DNA from: an uncultured Pelagibacteraceae bacterium
GTDB lineage: Bacteria > Pseudomonadota > Alphaproteobacteria > Pelagibacterales > Pelagibacteraceae
Assembly: GCA_902535745.1 (NCBI GenBank)
Contig: CACAUR010000001.1
Coordinates: forward strand, 62,001 to 126,000
Reading direction: 5' to 3'
DNA length: 64,000 bases
Notes under the pieces: model-generated
Told to the model about the DNA's origin: nothing
Database searches by the model: none
What the model saw: the letters and a program-made list of their open reading frames with translations, nothing else
Shown here: in pieces, positions 43,511 to 53,514 of the stretch
Numbering within the stretch: position 1 is the stretch's first letter
Layout: every line of letters starts with the position of its first letter
Made by a program: the position numbers and the translations under genes

Positions 43511-44054
43511 ACCTTTTAAAAAAATCAATTTTCGTAGAGATTATAACTAAAAGTAATATTTTAAATAATTCGGCTAGTAAAAAAGGTTTTGCCCCTAATT
43601 CAAAAATTGGTTTATCCCAACCAATTAAGACTCCTAACCAAACAAGTCCTAATATGTAAATTGGCAAAACAGAGAAAACAATCTTTATAAAATTTAAAAG
43701 ATAGTTTTTATTGAAATTAAATTTTCCAGCCGCATAAACTGCTATTATAAAACCTAAAAGGTATCCCATCGTTGGACCTGTGAAGTAAATCATACCAACA
43801 CCTTTTTCTGGAGAATTAGAAAAAACTGGTATTCCAAGAATGCCTTCAAACAAATAAAGCACAACTGTAGCTAAACCCAATTTATAACCGAAACACATTC
43901 CTAAAAATATTACAACGAATGTCTGCATTGTCATTGGAACTGGGTAAAAGGGTATTTTTACTTTTGCTGAAACTGTTAATAAAATCGTTCCTAAAAAAAC
44001 AATAATAGCGTTTTTAACTATTTTATTATTTTGAATTAGCTTAATAGTTTCCAT
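43503..44054 (-). CDS. bioY: Biotin transporter BioY
   Basis: The 183-residue protein has about five to six membrane segments and the BioY signatures KIPFYPVPMTMQTFVVIFLGMCFG and GKLGxA-like YKLGLATVVLYLFEGILGIPVF, then GPTMGYLLGFIIA. It is the substrate-binding S component of an ECF transporter or acts alone. Biotin uptake fits a streamlined vitamin-requiring marine bacterium. No BioM or BioN is adjacent. Confidence 0.94.
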   Translation of the reverse strand: METIKLIQNNKIVKNAIIVFLGTILLTVSAKVKIPFYPVPMTMQTFVVIFLGMCFGYKLGLATVVLYLFEGILGIPVFSNSPEKGVGMIYFTGPTMGYLLGFIIAVYAAGKFNFNKNYLLNFIKIVFSVLPIYILGLVWLGVLIGWDKPIFELGAKPFLLAELFKILLLVIISTKIDFFKRFI

Positions 44055-44086
44055 AATTTAATAATATATTAATTTTAGTTTTTAAT

Positions 44087-45004
44087 CTAGTTATTTGTTA
44101 AATTAACAAAAACGTCCTCTAAATCTGGATCCTCGGATTTAATATCTTTAATTACTATTCCTTGATTTTCTAATAATTTAATTATTTTTTGTATGTTAAA
44201 TTCTTGTTTATTATATTCTATCTTAAATTCTGAGTCTGTATTTCTTAAAATATTATAATCTTTATTATTCGTATCGTTTAAAACTACTTTTTTGTTAGTT
44301 TCAAATCTAATGGTTTTTGTTTGTATCTTATTTAACATATTTTCGGTTGTATCTAATGCTATAAGACTACCTTTATGAATTATGCCAACTCTATCACACA
44401 ATTCCTCAGCCTCTTGAAGATAGTGTGTGGTCAGAATAATTGTAACTCCCAATTTTCTAAGAGATCTAATATTTTCCCATAAATTCCTTCTCAAATCGAC
44501 ATCAACGCCTGCAGTTGGTTCATCTAGTATAACTATAGGTGGTTTATGAACTAAAGCTTTCGCGATCAATAATCTTCTTTTCATACCGCCTGATAAACTT
44601 CTCGTATAACTATTTGATTTATCTTTTAGGGCGACTAGCTCTAGTATCGTATCTGTAATCCTATCTTTTTTTTTAACACCAAATAAACCAGCCTGAAGAT
44701 CCAGTAGTTTTTTTGGAGTAAAGAAAGGGTCAACGTTTATTTCTTGAGGAACTATTCCTAGCGAAACTCTTACTTGGCGTGGATTTTTGTCTAAATTAAA
44801 CCCCCAGACAATTACTTCACCTGAGGTTTTATCTGTTACACCCGAAAGAATATTAATAAAAGTACTTTTTCCAGCTCCATTAGGACCAAGAAGTCCTAAA
44901 ATTTCTCCCTCTTTCACCTCCAAGTTTAAATCTTTAAGAGCATGAATATTCCCACGATAAATTTTATTTAATTTTTTAACAGAAAGTACGTTTTTTTTTA
45001 TCAT
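44087..45004 (-). CDS. ABC transporter ATP-binding protein (ABC-2 type export)
   Basis: The 305-residue ATPase has Walker A LLGPNGAGKST, signature LSGGMKRRL, Walker B IVILDEPTAGVD and the switch histidine in TTHYLQEAEELCDRVG, followed by the C-terminal extension common in ABC-2 (drug or lipid export, YadG-like) systems. No permease gene is adjacent on either side, so the partner must be encoded elsewhere or lost; the substrate is unknown. Confidence 0.9.
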   Translation of the reverse strand: MIKKNVLSVKKLNKIYRGNIHALKDLNLEVKEGEILGLLGPNGAGKSTFINILSGVTDKTSGEVIVWGFNLDKNPRQVRVSLGIVPQEINVDPFFTPKKLLDLQAGLFGVKKKDRITDTILELVALKDKSNSYTRSLSGGMKRRLLIAKALVHKPPIVILDEPTAGVDVDLRRNLWENIRSLRKLGVTIILTTHYLQEAEELCDRVGIIHKGSLIALDTTENMLNKIQTKTIRFETNKKVVLNDTNNKDYNILRNTDSEFKIEYNKQEFNIQKIIKLLENQGIVIKDIKSEDPDLEDVFVNLTNN

Positions 45005-45054
45005 TTAGATTTATAGGCTTATAACATTAAGGTAAATTAATAATAATTAAATAA

Positions 45055-47826
45055 ATGGTTGAATTAAATAAAAAAAAACATTTTTATCTTATTGATGGCT
45101 CTGGGTATATTTTTCGAGCATATTATGCTCTGCCTCCTCTATCCAGAAAATCAGATGGGTTACCAACAGGCGCTGTTGCGGGATTCTGTAATATGCTTTT
45201 TAAATTATTAGAGGATTCAAAATCTAAAGAGAATAAACAGAAACCAACTCACTTCGTAGTTATTTTTGACTCTGCTAGAAAAAATTTTAGAAATGATATT
45301 TATGAGGACTATAAAGCTAATAGATCAGATGCACCAGATGATTTGATCCCTCAGTTTGAATATATTCGAAAATCTGTAGAGGCTTTTAATATTCCTGCTG
45401 TTGAAATGATTAATTATGAGGCTGACGATTTAATTGCAACTTATTCTAAACAAATAACCAAACTCGGTTCTGATGTGACCATTGTTTCGTCGGATAAAGA
45501 TTTAATGCAGCTTTATGACAAAAAAGTAAGAATTTACGATCCTATGAAAAATAAGTTTATAAAAAAAGAGGACGTAATTGCTAAATTTGGAGTTACTTCA
45601 GATAAGGTTATTGATGTTCAATCTTTAGCTGGCGACTCAAGTGATAATGTGCCAGGTGTTCCTGGTATTGGGGTTAAAACTGCAGCAGAATTAATAAATA
45701 AATTCGGAAGTTTAGAAGAACTTCTCAAAAATGCTGAAACAATAAAGCAGAATAAAAGAAGAGAAACGATTATTGAAAATAAAGAAAAAGCTTTAATAAG
45801 TAAAAAACTAGTGACCTTAAAAAATGATGTACCTGTCAAATTTAAATTAGACGATTTTTTATTGAAGGAAATTGACAAAAAAAAACTCTTCAATTTTTTA
45901 AGAGATATGGAGTTTAATAGATTGCTCAGTTCAGCAATATCAACATACGGAGAAATTGATTTTGAAAACGAAAATAGAGATCAAGCTCAAAAGACAAAAG
46001 ATAATCTGTCTAAATCACACTATAATTTGATAAAGAGCGAGGAGGAATTAAAAAAATTAATACACAAAATTGAGGAGGTAGGAGAGCTTGCCATTGATAC
46101 AGAAACAAACTCTCTTAACCCTCATCTTGCTAAACTAGTTGGTATATCTATATCATTTAAAATAGGCGAAGCTTATTACATTCCTTTAAATCATTCTGAT
46201 GGAAAAAATCTGGATGAAAATAATGTACTGAAAATTTTGAAGCCACTATTAGAAGATAAAACGGTTAAAAAAGTTGGTCAAAATATTAAATTTGATTACA
46301 TAATTTTTTATCATCGAGGTATAAATATGAAATTTTTGGAAGACACAATGTTGATGTCTTACGTTCTAGACGCTGGAAAAAATAAACATAACATGGACGA
46401 GCTATCAAAAATTCATTTAGACCATCAAACAATATCTTATAAAGACCTAGTTGGCACTGGAAAAAAACAAATTACCTTTGATTATGTAGATATTGATAGA
46501 GCAAAAGATTATGCTGCAGAAGATGCTGATGTTACCTATAGGTTATACAAAAAATTTTTGAAAGATATCAAAGAAGAGAAATTAGTAAATATTTACGACT
46601 CATTCGAAAAACCGATGATTGAAATTTTAGCTAAAATGGAAATCAGTGGAATAAAATTGGATAAAGATTTCTTGTTAAAGCTCTCAAAAAAATTTGAAAA
46701 AAAAATAGCTGAATTAGAAAAAGGAATTTTCAAAATATCTAAAAAAAAATTTAAAATTGGTTCAACAAAACAGCTTGGTGAAATAATGTATAATGATTTA
46801 AAAATTTCAACTTTAAAAAAAACAAAAAAGGGAAGCTTTGCCACAAGTGCAAGCGTTTTAGAAGATCTGGCATTTAAAGGACATGAACTACCTAAGTTAG
46901 TCTTAGAGTGGAGACAAATTTCAAAGCTTAAAAATACATATTCAGACTCTCTTCCAGAATTTATCAACCCTGTTTCAAAAAGAGTACATACATCTTTTTT
47001 ATTGGCAGCTACAACAACTGGAAGGTTAGCATCAAGTGATCCAAATTTACAAAATATTCCAATTAAGTCCGGGGATGGAAAAGAAATAAGAAAAGCCTTT
47101 ATTTCAGAAAAAGGAACCTCACTTTTGTCCGCTGATTACAATCAAATTGAAATGAGGATACTTTCTGATTTAGCAGATGTGAAGGAATTGAAAAAAGCAT
47201 TTAATAATAATGAAGATATTCATTCTTTGACAGCCAGTCAAATTTTTAACGTAGATATTAATAAAGTCACTAAAGAGATGAGGAGGAAAGCAAAGGCAAT
47301 TAATTTTGGTATTATCTATGGTATTTCACAATATGGATTAGCAAAACAAATTTCTGTTTCAACAGCCGATGCTGAAATCTTTCTTAAGGCATATTTTAAG
47401 AAATTCCCTGAGATAAAAGACTATATGTCGTCCACAATAAAACATTGTAGAAGGAGTGGATTTGTAAACAATATTTTTGGGAGAAAAACACATATTATAG
47501 GTATTAATGATAAGAATTTTAATATCAGAAACTTTCAAGAGAGGGCAGCAATTAATGCGCCAATACAAGGGTCAGCATCGGAATTAATGCGAATAGCCAT
47601 GATAAGAATTTTTAATAAACTCAATGATGATACAAAATTAAAAACAAAATTATTATTGCAAATTCACGATGAACTAATATTTGAAATACCTAATAACGAA
47701 TTAGATAGAATCAAAAAATTAATTAAAATAGAAATGACCAGTGTTAAATCAAGTGATCATCACACTTTCTCTATACCTATTCTAGTAGATGTAAATATTG
47801 GGGATAATTGGGGTATGTTGCATTAA
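45055..47826 (+). CDS. polA: DNA polymerase I
   Basis: The 923-residue protein has all three Pol I domains: the 5' nuclease (YLIDGSGYIFRAYYAL, EADDLIATY, SSDKDLMQLY, GDSSDNVPGVPGIGVKTA); the 3'-5' proofreading domain with an intact acidic motif LAIDTETNSLNPH; and the polymerase (LLSADYNQIEMRILSDL, motif B RRKAKAINFGIIYGIS, motif C LQIHDELIFE). It repairs DNA and removes Okazaki primers. The proofreading residues are retained, unlike some Pol I lineages. Confidence 0.98.
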   Translation: MVELNKKKHFYLIDGSGYIFRAYYALPPLSRKSDGLPTGAVAGFCNMLFKLLEDSKSKENKQKPTHFVVIFDSARKNFRNDIYEDYKANRSDAPDDLIPQFEYIRKSVEAFNIPAVEMINYEADDLIATYSKQITKLGSDVTIVSSDKDLMQLYDKKVRIYDPMKNKFIKKEDVIAKFGVTSDKVIDVQSLAGDSSDNVPGVPGIGVKTAAELINKFGSLEELLKNAETIKQNKRRETIIENKEKALISKKLVTLKNDVPVKFKLDDFLLKEIDKKKLFNFLRDMEFNRLLSSAISTYGEIDFENENRDQAQKTKDNLSKSHYNLIKSEEELKKLIHKIEEVGELAIDTETNSLNPHLAKLVGISISFKIGEAYYIPLNHSDGKNLDENNVLKILKPLLEDKTVKKVGQNIKFDYIIFYHRGINMKFLEDTMLMSYVLDAGKNKHNMDELSKIHLDHQTISYKDLVGTGKKQITFDYVDIDRAKDYAAEDADVTYRLYKKFLKDIKEEKLVNIYDSFEKPMIEILAKMEISGIKLDKDFLLKLSKKFEKKIAELEKGIFKISKKKFKIGSTKQLGEIMYNDLKISTLKKTKKGSFATSASVLEDLAFKGHELPKLVLEWRQISKLKNTYSDSLPEFINPVSKRVHTSFLLAATTTGRLASSDPNLQNIPIKSGDGKEIRKAFISEKGTSLLSADYNQIEMRILSDLADVKELKKAFNNNEDIHSLTASQIFNVDINKVTKEMRRKAKAINFGIIYGISQYGLAKQISVSTADAEIFLKAYFKKFPEIKDYMSSTIKHCRRSGFVNNIFGRKTHIIGINDKNFNIRNFQERAAINAPIQGSASELMRIAMIRIFNKLNDDTKLKTKLLLQIHDELIFEIPNNELDRIKKLIKIEMTSVKSSDHHTFSIPILVDVNIGDNWGMLH

Positions 47827-47836
47827 ATATTAGTGT

Positions 47837-47856
47837 ATTGTCTAAATAGGGACAAT
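47837..47856 (+). repeat. Inverted repeat upstream of chvI
   Basis: ATTGTC and GACAAT form a perfect 6-base inverted repeat with 8 bases between, in the 51-base polA-chvI gap about 20 bases before the chvI ATG. It could be an operator, perhaps for autoregulation, or a weak polA transcript end. A two-half-site spacing of 14 bases centre to centre is unusual for OmpR-type regulators, which prefer direct repeats. Confidence 0.35.
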
Positions 47857-47877
47857 TTAGTACTTTTACATTAGGCT

Positions 47878-48576
47878 ATGACACAAACAATTGCACTAAT
47901 AGATGATGACAGAAATATTCTTACCAGCTTAAGTATTGCCTTAGAAAAAGAGGGTTTTAAAGTCCAAACTTATTTAGATGGTGAGAGTGCACTTATAGGA
48001 TTAACAAGAACACCTCCCGATTTAGCAATCGTTGATATTAAAATGCCTAAAATGGATGGAGAAGAGTTGCTTAAAAAATTAAGAAAAAAAAGTTCATTAC
48101 CAGTAATTTTTTTAACTTCAAAAGATGAGGAAGTAGATGAACTTTTAGGTTTAAAGTTAGGGGCAGATGACTTTGTAAAAAAATCTGGTGGTTTTTCAAT
48201 AAAAGTTTTAGTAGAGAGAATTAGGGTTCAACTTAGAAAGAAAAATATTAGTGTAGATGATAGTAAAAATATAATAACTCATGGCAAACTTAAATTAGAT
48301 CCCTCACAACTTGAATGTGAATGGGACGGAAAACAGTTACCAGATAAATTGACAACAACAGAATTTTTAATTGTTCAAGAGCTTGCTAAGAGACCAGGGA
48401 TAATAAAAGAAAGAGCACAGTTGATGGATATTGCTTATAGAGAAGATACTGATATCGAAGATAGAACTATTGATAGTCACGTTAAAAGAATTAGAAAAAA
48501 ATTTAAAAAAATTGACTCGAGTTTTTCTGCAATTGAAACAAGGTATGGAAGTGGCTATAGGTGGAATGTTAATTAA
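47878..48576 (+). CDS. chvI: OmpR-family response regulator ChvI
   Basis: The 232-residue regulator has a receiver domain ([24 protein letters not shown]; phosphorylation aspartate in [16 protein letters not shown]; lysine in [11 protein letters not shown]) and a winged-helix DNA-binding domain ([43 protein letters not shown]). The [18 protein letters not shown] region and linkage to the sensor identify the alphaproteobacterial ChvI/ChvG pair, an envelope and acid stress system. It overlaps the sensor by one base. Confidence 0.92.
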   Translation: MTQTIALIDDDRNILTSLSIALEKEGFKVQTYLDGESALIGLTRTPPDLAIVDIKMPKMDGEELLKKLRKKSSLPVIFLTSKDEEVDELLGLKLGADDFVKKSGGFSIKVLVERIRVQLRKKNISVDDSKNIITHGKLKLDPSQLECEWDGKQLPDKLTTTEFLIVQELAKRPGIIKERAQLMDIAYREDTDIEDRTIDSHVKRIRKKFKKIDSSFSAIETRYGSGYRWNVN

Positions 48577-50114
48577 TGTTTTCTTCACTCATCAAAAACC
48601 TCTCTATTCTTAAAAAATTTCTATTTATCAATCTTTTAATCTTTATATTTATTGGTACATTAACCATAATCTACCTAAATTATGTTCAACCAAACTTAAT
48701 TAAAAAAAAAACATCTCTCCAAATTGAAGTTATAAATAATACGATTAGTAATCTTAATAGACTAAATATCGAATTTGAAAAAAATGAGGTAAAAAAATTT
48801 TTATTGTCTACAAGATTTTTATTTCAAAATCTTGATAGGGTTATTTTTTTTAATAATTCATTCAAGATTTTAGCAGATACAGATACACTTGATCTTGACC
48901 CGAGGTCCTTTTCATCAAGAATCGAAATAGTTGAATTTGATTTACAAAATAACCAAGATAAAGAAAAATCTACAGACGAGTCAATTAACTCAGAAAAAAA
49001 GAGTGAATTTAAAGAAACACTTCAGGAATATTCAATATCTGATGATTATGGTAAGCCTGTTACTTTTACAAATGAAACTTATAATAAATTTAAATTATCA
49101 ACGATTAAAAGTGTTTTGATTGATGATGAAAATGTCGGGTATATTCTAATATCTCAAAACGCCAATGACGTTAAAACAGCTATAAATGAAAGAAAAACTT
49201 TTGTAATTCGTACTGCAATATTAATCGCAGTTGTAATCTTTATTTTTTCATTAGTGTTAAATAGATATTTTTTAAAACCAATTAAAAATCTTGTTAACTA
49301 TACTGAAAATATAAAAGAAAAGAGTAAAAAGAAAATAGATATTAAAAGTTTAATAAAACGAAATGATGAACTGGGAACTTTGTCATTATCTCTTGATGAA
49401 ATGACAAATGAATTACAAAAACGAGTAAACACAGCTGAAAACTTCTCTACAGATTTGGTTCACGAAATTAGAAATCCCTTAGCTTCACTTAAAAGCGCAT
49501 CTGAATTATTAGAAGTTACTAACAGCAACTCTGAAAAGGAAAAACTAACAAAAATTTTGACCCACGACGTTGAGAGAATTGAAAGATTAATAACTGACTA
49601 TTCCCAGATGCTTAAAGATGAAGTTGCGATCACTAAGGAAAGCATGAAAATTTTAGACTTAAAAAAAATTGCTGATTCAGTTGTTGATGACTTTAATGCT
49701 ATATATAATACAAAACGTGGTATTAACATAGACTTACAGTTTAAAAATTCTGGCGAAAAGTTTAATATAAAAGGTATTGAAAATAGGATTGAACAAGTCC
49801 TAGCAAATCTTCTTGAAAATTCTATTTCATTTAGCAATGATAATCAGAAAATTGTAGTCAAACTTTCGCAAAAAAAAGATGAAAAAATTTCCCTTAGTGT
49901 AATTGATGAGGGAATTGGGTTTAAAGAAAAAAATACAGATAAAATTTTTAAAAGATTTTATAGCAATAGACCAGATAAATTCGGCGAACACTCTGGCTTA
50001 GGATTGAATATAGTCAAAAATCTGGTGGATCTTCATGGAGGTCAAGTAATCGCATCAAATAATGTTAATAAAAAGGGAGCAAAAGTAGAAATTATTTTCC
50101 CAAAATTTAATTGA
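48576..50114 (+). CDS. chvG: Sensor histidine kinase ChvG
   Basis: The 512-residue sensor has two membrane helices (about 13-36 and 209-230) bounding a periplasmic domain of roughly 170 residues, then a HAMP segment, a dimerisation domain with the phospho-histidine in DLVHEIRNPLASLKSASELLE, and an HATPase domain (N box EQVLANLLENSISFSN, G1 VIDEGIGF, G2 HSGLGLNIVKNLVDLHGG). It phosphorylates ChvI. The periplasmic part is highly charged, consistent with direct envelope sensing in relatives. The HprK/PTS genes that often follow chvG are absent; ahcY follows. Confidence 0.92.
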   Translation: MFSSLIKNLSILKKFLFINLLIFIFIGTLTIIYLNYVQPNLIKKKTSLQIEVINNTISNLNRLNIEFEKNEVKKFLLSTRFLFQNLDRVIFFNNSFKILADTDTLDLDPRSFSSRIEIVEFDLQNNQDKEKSTDESINSEKKSEFKETLQEYSISDDYGKPVTFTNETYNKFKLSTIKSVLIDDENVGYILISQNANDVKTAINERKTFVIRTAILIAVVIFIFSLVLNRYFLKPIKNLVNYTENIKEKSKKKIDIKSLIKRNDELGTLSLSLDEMTNELQKRVNTAENFSTDLVHEIRNPLASLKSASELLEVTNSNSEKEKLTKILTHDVERIERLITDYSQMLKDEVAITKESMKILDLKKIADSVVDDFNAIYNTKRGINIDLQFKNSGEKFNIKGIENRIEQVLANLLENSISFSNDNQKIVVKLSQKKDEKISLSVIDEGIGFKEKNTDKIFKRFYSNRPDKFGEHSGLGLNIVKNLVDLHGGQVIASNNVNKKGAKVEIIFPKFN

Positions 50115-50139
50115 TCTATTGAATAAATTATCTTTTAAT
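50111..50139 (+). promoter_or_regulatory. Candidate promoter of ahcY
   Basis: TTGATC (50111-50116, overlapping the chvG stop), a 17-base spacer and TTTAAT (50134-50139) precede ahcY. An AAAGG ribosome-binding site lies about 9 bases before the ATG. The -10 match is only moderate. Confidence 0.35.
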
Positions 50140-50156
50140 GTAAAAGGTTTTCAAAA

Positions 50157-51443
50157 ATGAGTGATTATAAAGTAAAAGATATAAAGCTAGCTGAATTTGG
50201 TAGAAAAGAGATTTCACTTGCTGAAACAGAAATGCCCGGACTAATGGCGTTGAGAAAGGAATACAAAGGAAAATTTCCTTTAAAAGGAGCTAGAATTTTA
50301 GGATGCCTGCACATGACAATTCAAACTGCTGTGCTTATCGAGACGTTAGTGGCTCTTGGGGCAGAGTGTAGATGGTCATCATGCAATATTTTTTCAACAC
50401 AAGATCATGCGGCTGCAGCGATTGCAAAAGCTGGAATACCTGTGTTTGCCTGGAAAGGCGAGACAGAGGAAGAGTACTGGTGGTGTGTGAAACAAACAAT
50501 CGAAGGTAAAAAAGAGTGGAAGCCAAATATGATTTTGGATGATGGTGGTGACTTAACAGCTCTAATGCATAAAGATTATAAAGATTTAATGAAAGATGTT
50601 AAAGGGTTGTCAGAGGAGACGACAACAGGTGTTTTAGCATTAAAAAAAATGGAGAGCGAAGGGACATTATTAGTGCCAGCAATAAATGTTAATGATTCAG
50701 TGACAAAATCAAAATTTGATAATTTATATGGGTGCAGAGAAAGTTTAGTCGACGGAATTAAAAGAGCCACAGATGTGATGATGTCAGGTAAAGTTGCAAT
50801 TGTTGCAGGATTTGGTGATGTGGGCAAAGGTAGCGCAGCATCATTGAGGCAATCTGGGGCAAGAGTTATGATTACTGAAACTGATCCAATATGTGCGTTA
50901 CAGGCAGCGATGGAAGGTTATGAAGTAGTCTTAATGGATGAAATGATTAAAGAAGCTGACATTGTGGTAACTGCGACTGGCAACAAAGATATTATAACAG
51001 CAGATCATATGAGAGATATGAAGGATAGAGCGATACTATGTAATATTGGACACTTTGATAATGAAATCCAAGTTGAGGCATTAAAAAATTATAAGTGGGA
51101 CGAAATTAAACCTCAAGTGCACGAAATAGAATTACCAAGTAAAAAAAGAATAATTCTTTTAGCTGAAGGTAGACTTGTTAATCTTGGATGTGCAACAGGT
51201 CACCCGAGTTTTGTAATGAGTGCATCTTTTACAAATCAAGTCACTGCTCAAATAGAACTTTGGAATAATTCTTCTAAATACGAAAAGAAGGTTTATGTTT
51301 TACCAAAACATCTTGATGAAAAAGTAGCTATGTTACACTTAGAGAAAGTGGGTGCAAAATTAACAAAACTATCAAAAGAACAAGCTGATTATATAAGCGT
51401 ACAACAAGAAGGACCATATAAGCCAGATGCTTACCGCTACTAA
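50157..51443 (+). CDS. ahcY: S-adenosylhomocysteine hydrolase
   Basis: This tetrameric enzyme cleaves S-adenosylhomocysteine to homocysteine and adenosine, recycling the product of all SAM methylations. The 428 residues show [43 protein letters not shown], the NAD loop [12 protein letters not shown], and the C-terminal KPDAYRY. It resupplies the methionine cycle and would relieve product inhibition of the methyltransferases at 10.0-11.9 kb. tsaE starts 17 bases before its end. Confidence 0.97.
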   Translation: MSDYKVKDIKLAEFGRKEISLAETEMPGLMALRKEYKGKFPLKGARILGCLHMTIQTAVLIETLVALGAECRWSSCNIFSTQDHAAAAIAKAGIPVFAWKGETEEEYWWCVKQTIEGKKEWKPNMILDDGGDLTALMHKDYKDLMKDVKGLSEETTTGVLALKKMESEGTLLVPAINVNDSVTKSKFDNLYGCRESLVDGIKRATDVMMSGKVAIVAGFGDVGKGSAASLRQSGARVMITETDPICALQAAMEGYEVVLMDEMIKEADIVVTATGNKDIITADHMRDMKDRAILCNIGHFDNEIQVEALKNYKWDEIKPQVHEIELPSKKRIILLAEGRLVNLGCATGHPSFVMSASFTNQVTAQIELWNNSSKYEKKVYVLPKHLDEKVAMLHLEKVGAKLTKLSKEQADYISVQQEGPYKPDAYRY

Positions 51444-51891
51444 TCGTAGCAATATAAAAATTTCAAAAGAAATTGAGTTAAAAAAATTTTCTGAGAAAAC
51501 TTCTAGATTTATAAAAAGATTTAATACAATTTTTTTATATGGTGAACTTGGAGTTGGGAAAACTACATTTGCTAAATATTTGATCAATAATCTGCAAAAA
51601 AAGGAAAAAACCAAGATTTCAGAAATACCTAGTCCAACATTCAATTTAGTTTACGAGTACAAGATTAAAAATTTTAGAATTCAGCATTTTGATTTGTATA
51701 GGTTAAAAAATAAAAAAGAATGTCTGAATATTGGTCTTTTTGAAGATGATAATGTGATTTCAATAATTGAATGGCCAGAAAAAGCACATTTTAAACCCAA
51801 AAAAAGGATAGAAATTTATTTTAAATATTTTGATAACTATAATTCAAGATTATTAAAAATTAAATTTTTTGGAAAAAATGTGGCTAAATAA
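51427..51891 (+). CDS. tsaE: tRNA t6A synthesis ATPase TsaE
   Basis: This 154-residue P-loop protein supports threonylcarbamoyl-adenosine formation on tRNAs reading ANN codons. It has [16 protein letters not shown] (Walker A), [10 protein letters not shown] (switch-like SPT[FY]), FDLYRL and EWPEKAHF, all diagnostic of TsaE/YjeE. No later methionine is available, so the start overlaps ahcY by 17 bases. It heads the alphaproteobacterial tsaE-amgK-murU order. Confidence 0.94.
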   Translation: MLTATNRSNIKISKEIELKKFSEKTSRFIKRFNTIFLYGELGVGKTTFAKYLINNLQKKEKTKISEIPSPTFNLVYEYKIKNFRIQHFDLYRLKNKKECLNIGLFEDDNVISIIEWPEKAHFKPKKRIEIYFKYFDNYNSRLLKIKFFGKNVAK

Positions 51892-52807
51892 TAAAAAAGT
51901 AACAAAATTGGAAGGGGATGCTTCAGAACGAAAATTTTATAGATCAAAAAATTCTATAATAATTTTTTCCAAAAAAAATAAAAAAAAAAATTTATTAATC
52001 TATGATGCAATAAACAGAATACTAGATTCAGCAGGTATTTGTGCTCCTAAATTATTAAAAAATAATTACAAAAAAAATTTAATAGAAGTAAACGATTTGG
52101 GAGATGTAACATTGCTCAAACTTCTCAAAAATAGAAAAAACAAAAAAAAAATTTTTATAAAAGTATTAGATTTATTATTTAAAATGCAAAAAATAAAAAA
52201 ATTTTATAATAAAGATTTTACAGGCAGAAAATATAAGATGGTAAGATATTCAAAAGATAAACTTTTAAAAGAGGCCAATTTGTTTAACGAATGGTATCTC
52301 CCTCGAAAACATAGTAAAAAAAAATTAAATCAATTTAAAAAAAGATTTAAAAATATTTTTTTTAGATTATCAAAGGCAATTAAATTACCTGATGATGTTT
52401 TTGTGCATAGAGACTTCCATGTTTCAAATATAATGCTTAAACAAAAAAAATTTCATTTAATAGATAGTCAAGATGCAGTCATTGGAAACCCAGCTTATGA
52501 TCTTGCTTCATTAATTGATGATGTAAGACTAAAAACACCAAATAGTTTAAAAGAAAAAATGTTTAATCTTTATACAAAAAAATACTTAAATAGAGATCTT
52601 AAAAAATTTGAAAATGATTTTTTAATTTTATCTGTATTAAGAAATTTTAAGATTCTTGGAATTTTTTCAAGACTTGCAAAAAGAGATGATAAAAACAAAT
52701 ATCTTAAATACATTCCTTATACATGGAGTCTTATTAAATTAAGAACTAAAAATGGAAAAGTATTTGATGATTTAAGGTTAATTTTAAATAATAATAAATC
52801 TATATAA
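51878..52807 (+). CDS. amgK: Amino-sugar kinase AmgK-like (APH fold)
   Basis: This aminoglycoside-phosphotransferase-fold kinase resembles AmgK, which phosphorylates N-acetylmuramate at C1 during peptidoglycan recycling. It has the catalytic loop VFVHRDFHVSNIML and the metal-binding LIDSQDAVIGNPAYDLASL. The frame is open from a TTG at 51869, but the ATG at 51878 is a better start (309 residues); both overlap tsaE. The next gene is a MurU-like nucleotidyltransferase, the pathway partner. The protein is extremely lysine-rich, in line with local AT bias. Confidence 0.87.
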   Translation: MWLNNKKVTKLEGDASERKFYRSKNSIIIFSKKNKKKNLLIYDAINRILDSAGICAPKLLKNNYKKNLIEVNDLGDVTLLKLLKNRKNKKKIFIKVLDLLFKMQKIKKFYNKDFTGRKYKMVRYSKDKLLKEANLFNEWYLPRKHSKKKLNQFKKRFKNIFFRLSKAIKLPDDVFVHRDFHVSNIMLKQKKFHLIDSQDAVIGNPAYDLASLIDDVRLKTPNSLKEKMFNLYTKKYLNRDLKKFENDFLILSVLRNFKILGIFSRLAKRDDKNKYLKYIPYTWSLIKLRTKNGKVFDDLRLILNNNKSI

Positions 52808-52818
52808 AATTTAATTGT

Positions 52819-53514
52819 ATGAAAAAAATTGAGATTGCGGTGATATTAGGCGCTGGTTTTGGAAAAAGATTAACTCCAATTACAAACGAAATTCCAAAAC
52901 CTCTTATTGAAATTGGAAATGAAACTATACTAGAAAAGACTATTAAACTTGTAAAAAAATTAAATCTCAAAAAAATTCTCATAAACACCCATTACAAACA
53001 AGACCAGCTTAAAAATTTTATTGAAAAAAGAAACTTTGATATTGATATAGAATTATTTGAGGAAGTCCCTGAAATTCTCAATACTGGTGGAGGCATTTTA
53101 AATATGATCATGGAAAACAAAAATGAATATTTTTTAACTTTTAATCCAGATACTTTATGGAACGAAAATTATATTGATGAAATCTTAGAAATGGAAAATC
53201 AGTTTTTTAACTCAAATTCAAAAAATATTTTATTAGTGGTAAATAAGGATAAAAGCTTCGATCAAAATTTGATAGGAGACTTTAATCTTGAAGTAGGCAA
53301 GCTTAACAAAATAAAGCCCTTAAATTTTATTTACACAGGATGTCAGATATTAGAAAAGAAAATATTTAAAAAATTTAATAATAAATCTTTCCCAATGTCG
53401 GAGGTGTGGAATGATTTATTATCAAGAAATGAATTGATGGGTTTTGAAAGTAAAGTGAATTTTAAACATGTCACTAATTATGATATTTATAATAAACTTC
53501 TAAAAAGCAACTAA
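52819..53514 (+). CDS. murU: Nucleotidyltransferase MurU-like (MurNAc-1-P uridylyltransferase)
   Basis: The 231-residue protein is a sugar-phosphate nucleotidyltransferase: VILGAGFGKRLTPITNEIPKPLIEIGN carries the NTP-binding signature, followed by ILINTHYKQDQL, LNTGGGI and FNPDTLW. With AmgK, MurU converts MurNAc to UDP-MurNAc, bypassing de novo synthesis. It is 11 bases downstream of amgK and its last 15 bases overlap convergent gpmA. Confidence 0.88.
   Translation: MKKIEIAVILGAGFGKRLTPITNEIPKPLIEIGNETILEKTIKLVKKLNLKKILINTHYKQDQLKNFIEKRNFDIDIELFEEVPEILNTGGGILNMIMENKNEYFLTFNPDTLWNENYIDEILEMENQFFNSNSKNILLVVNKDKSFDQNLIGDFNLEVGKLNKIKPLNFIYTGCQILEKKIFKKFNNKSFPMSEVWNDLLSRNELMGFESKVNFKHVTNYDIYNKLLKSN

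Noticed and set aside
46593-46967. 124-residue minus-strand ORF inside polA
   Set aside because: It is antisense to conserved polymerase sequence and has no start context or protein similarity that I recognise; long shadow frames are common in AT-rich lysine-rich genes.
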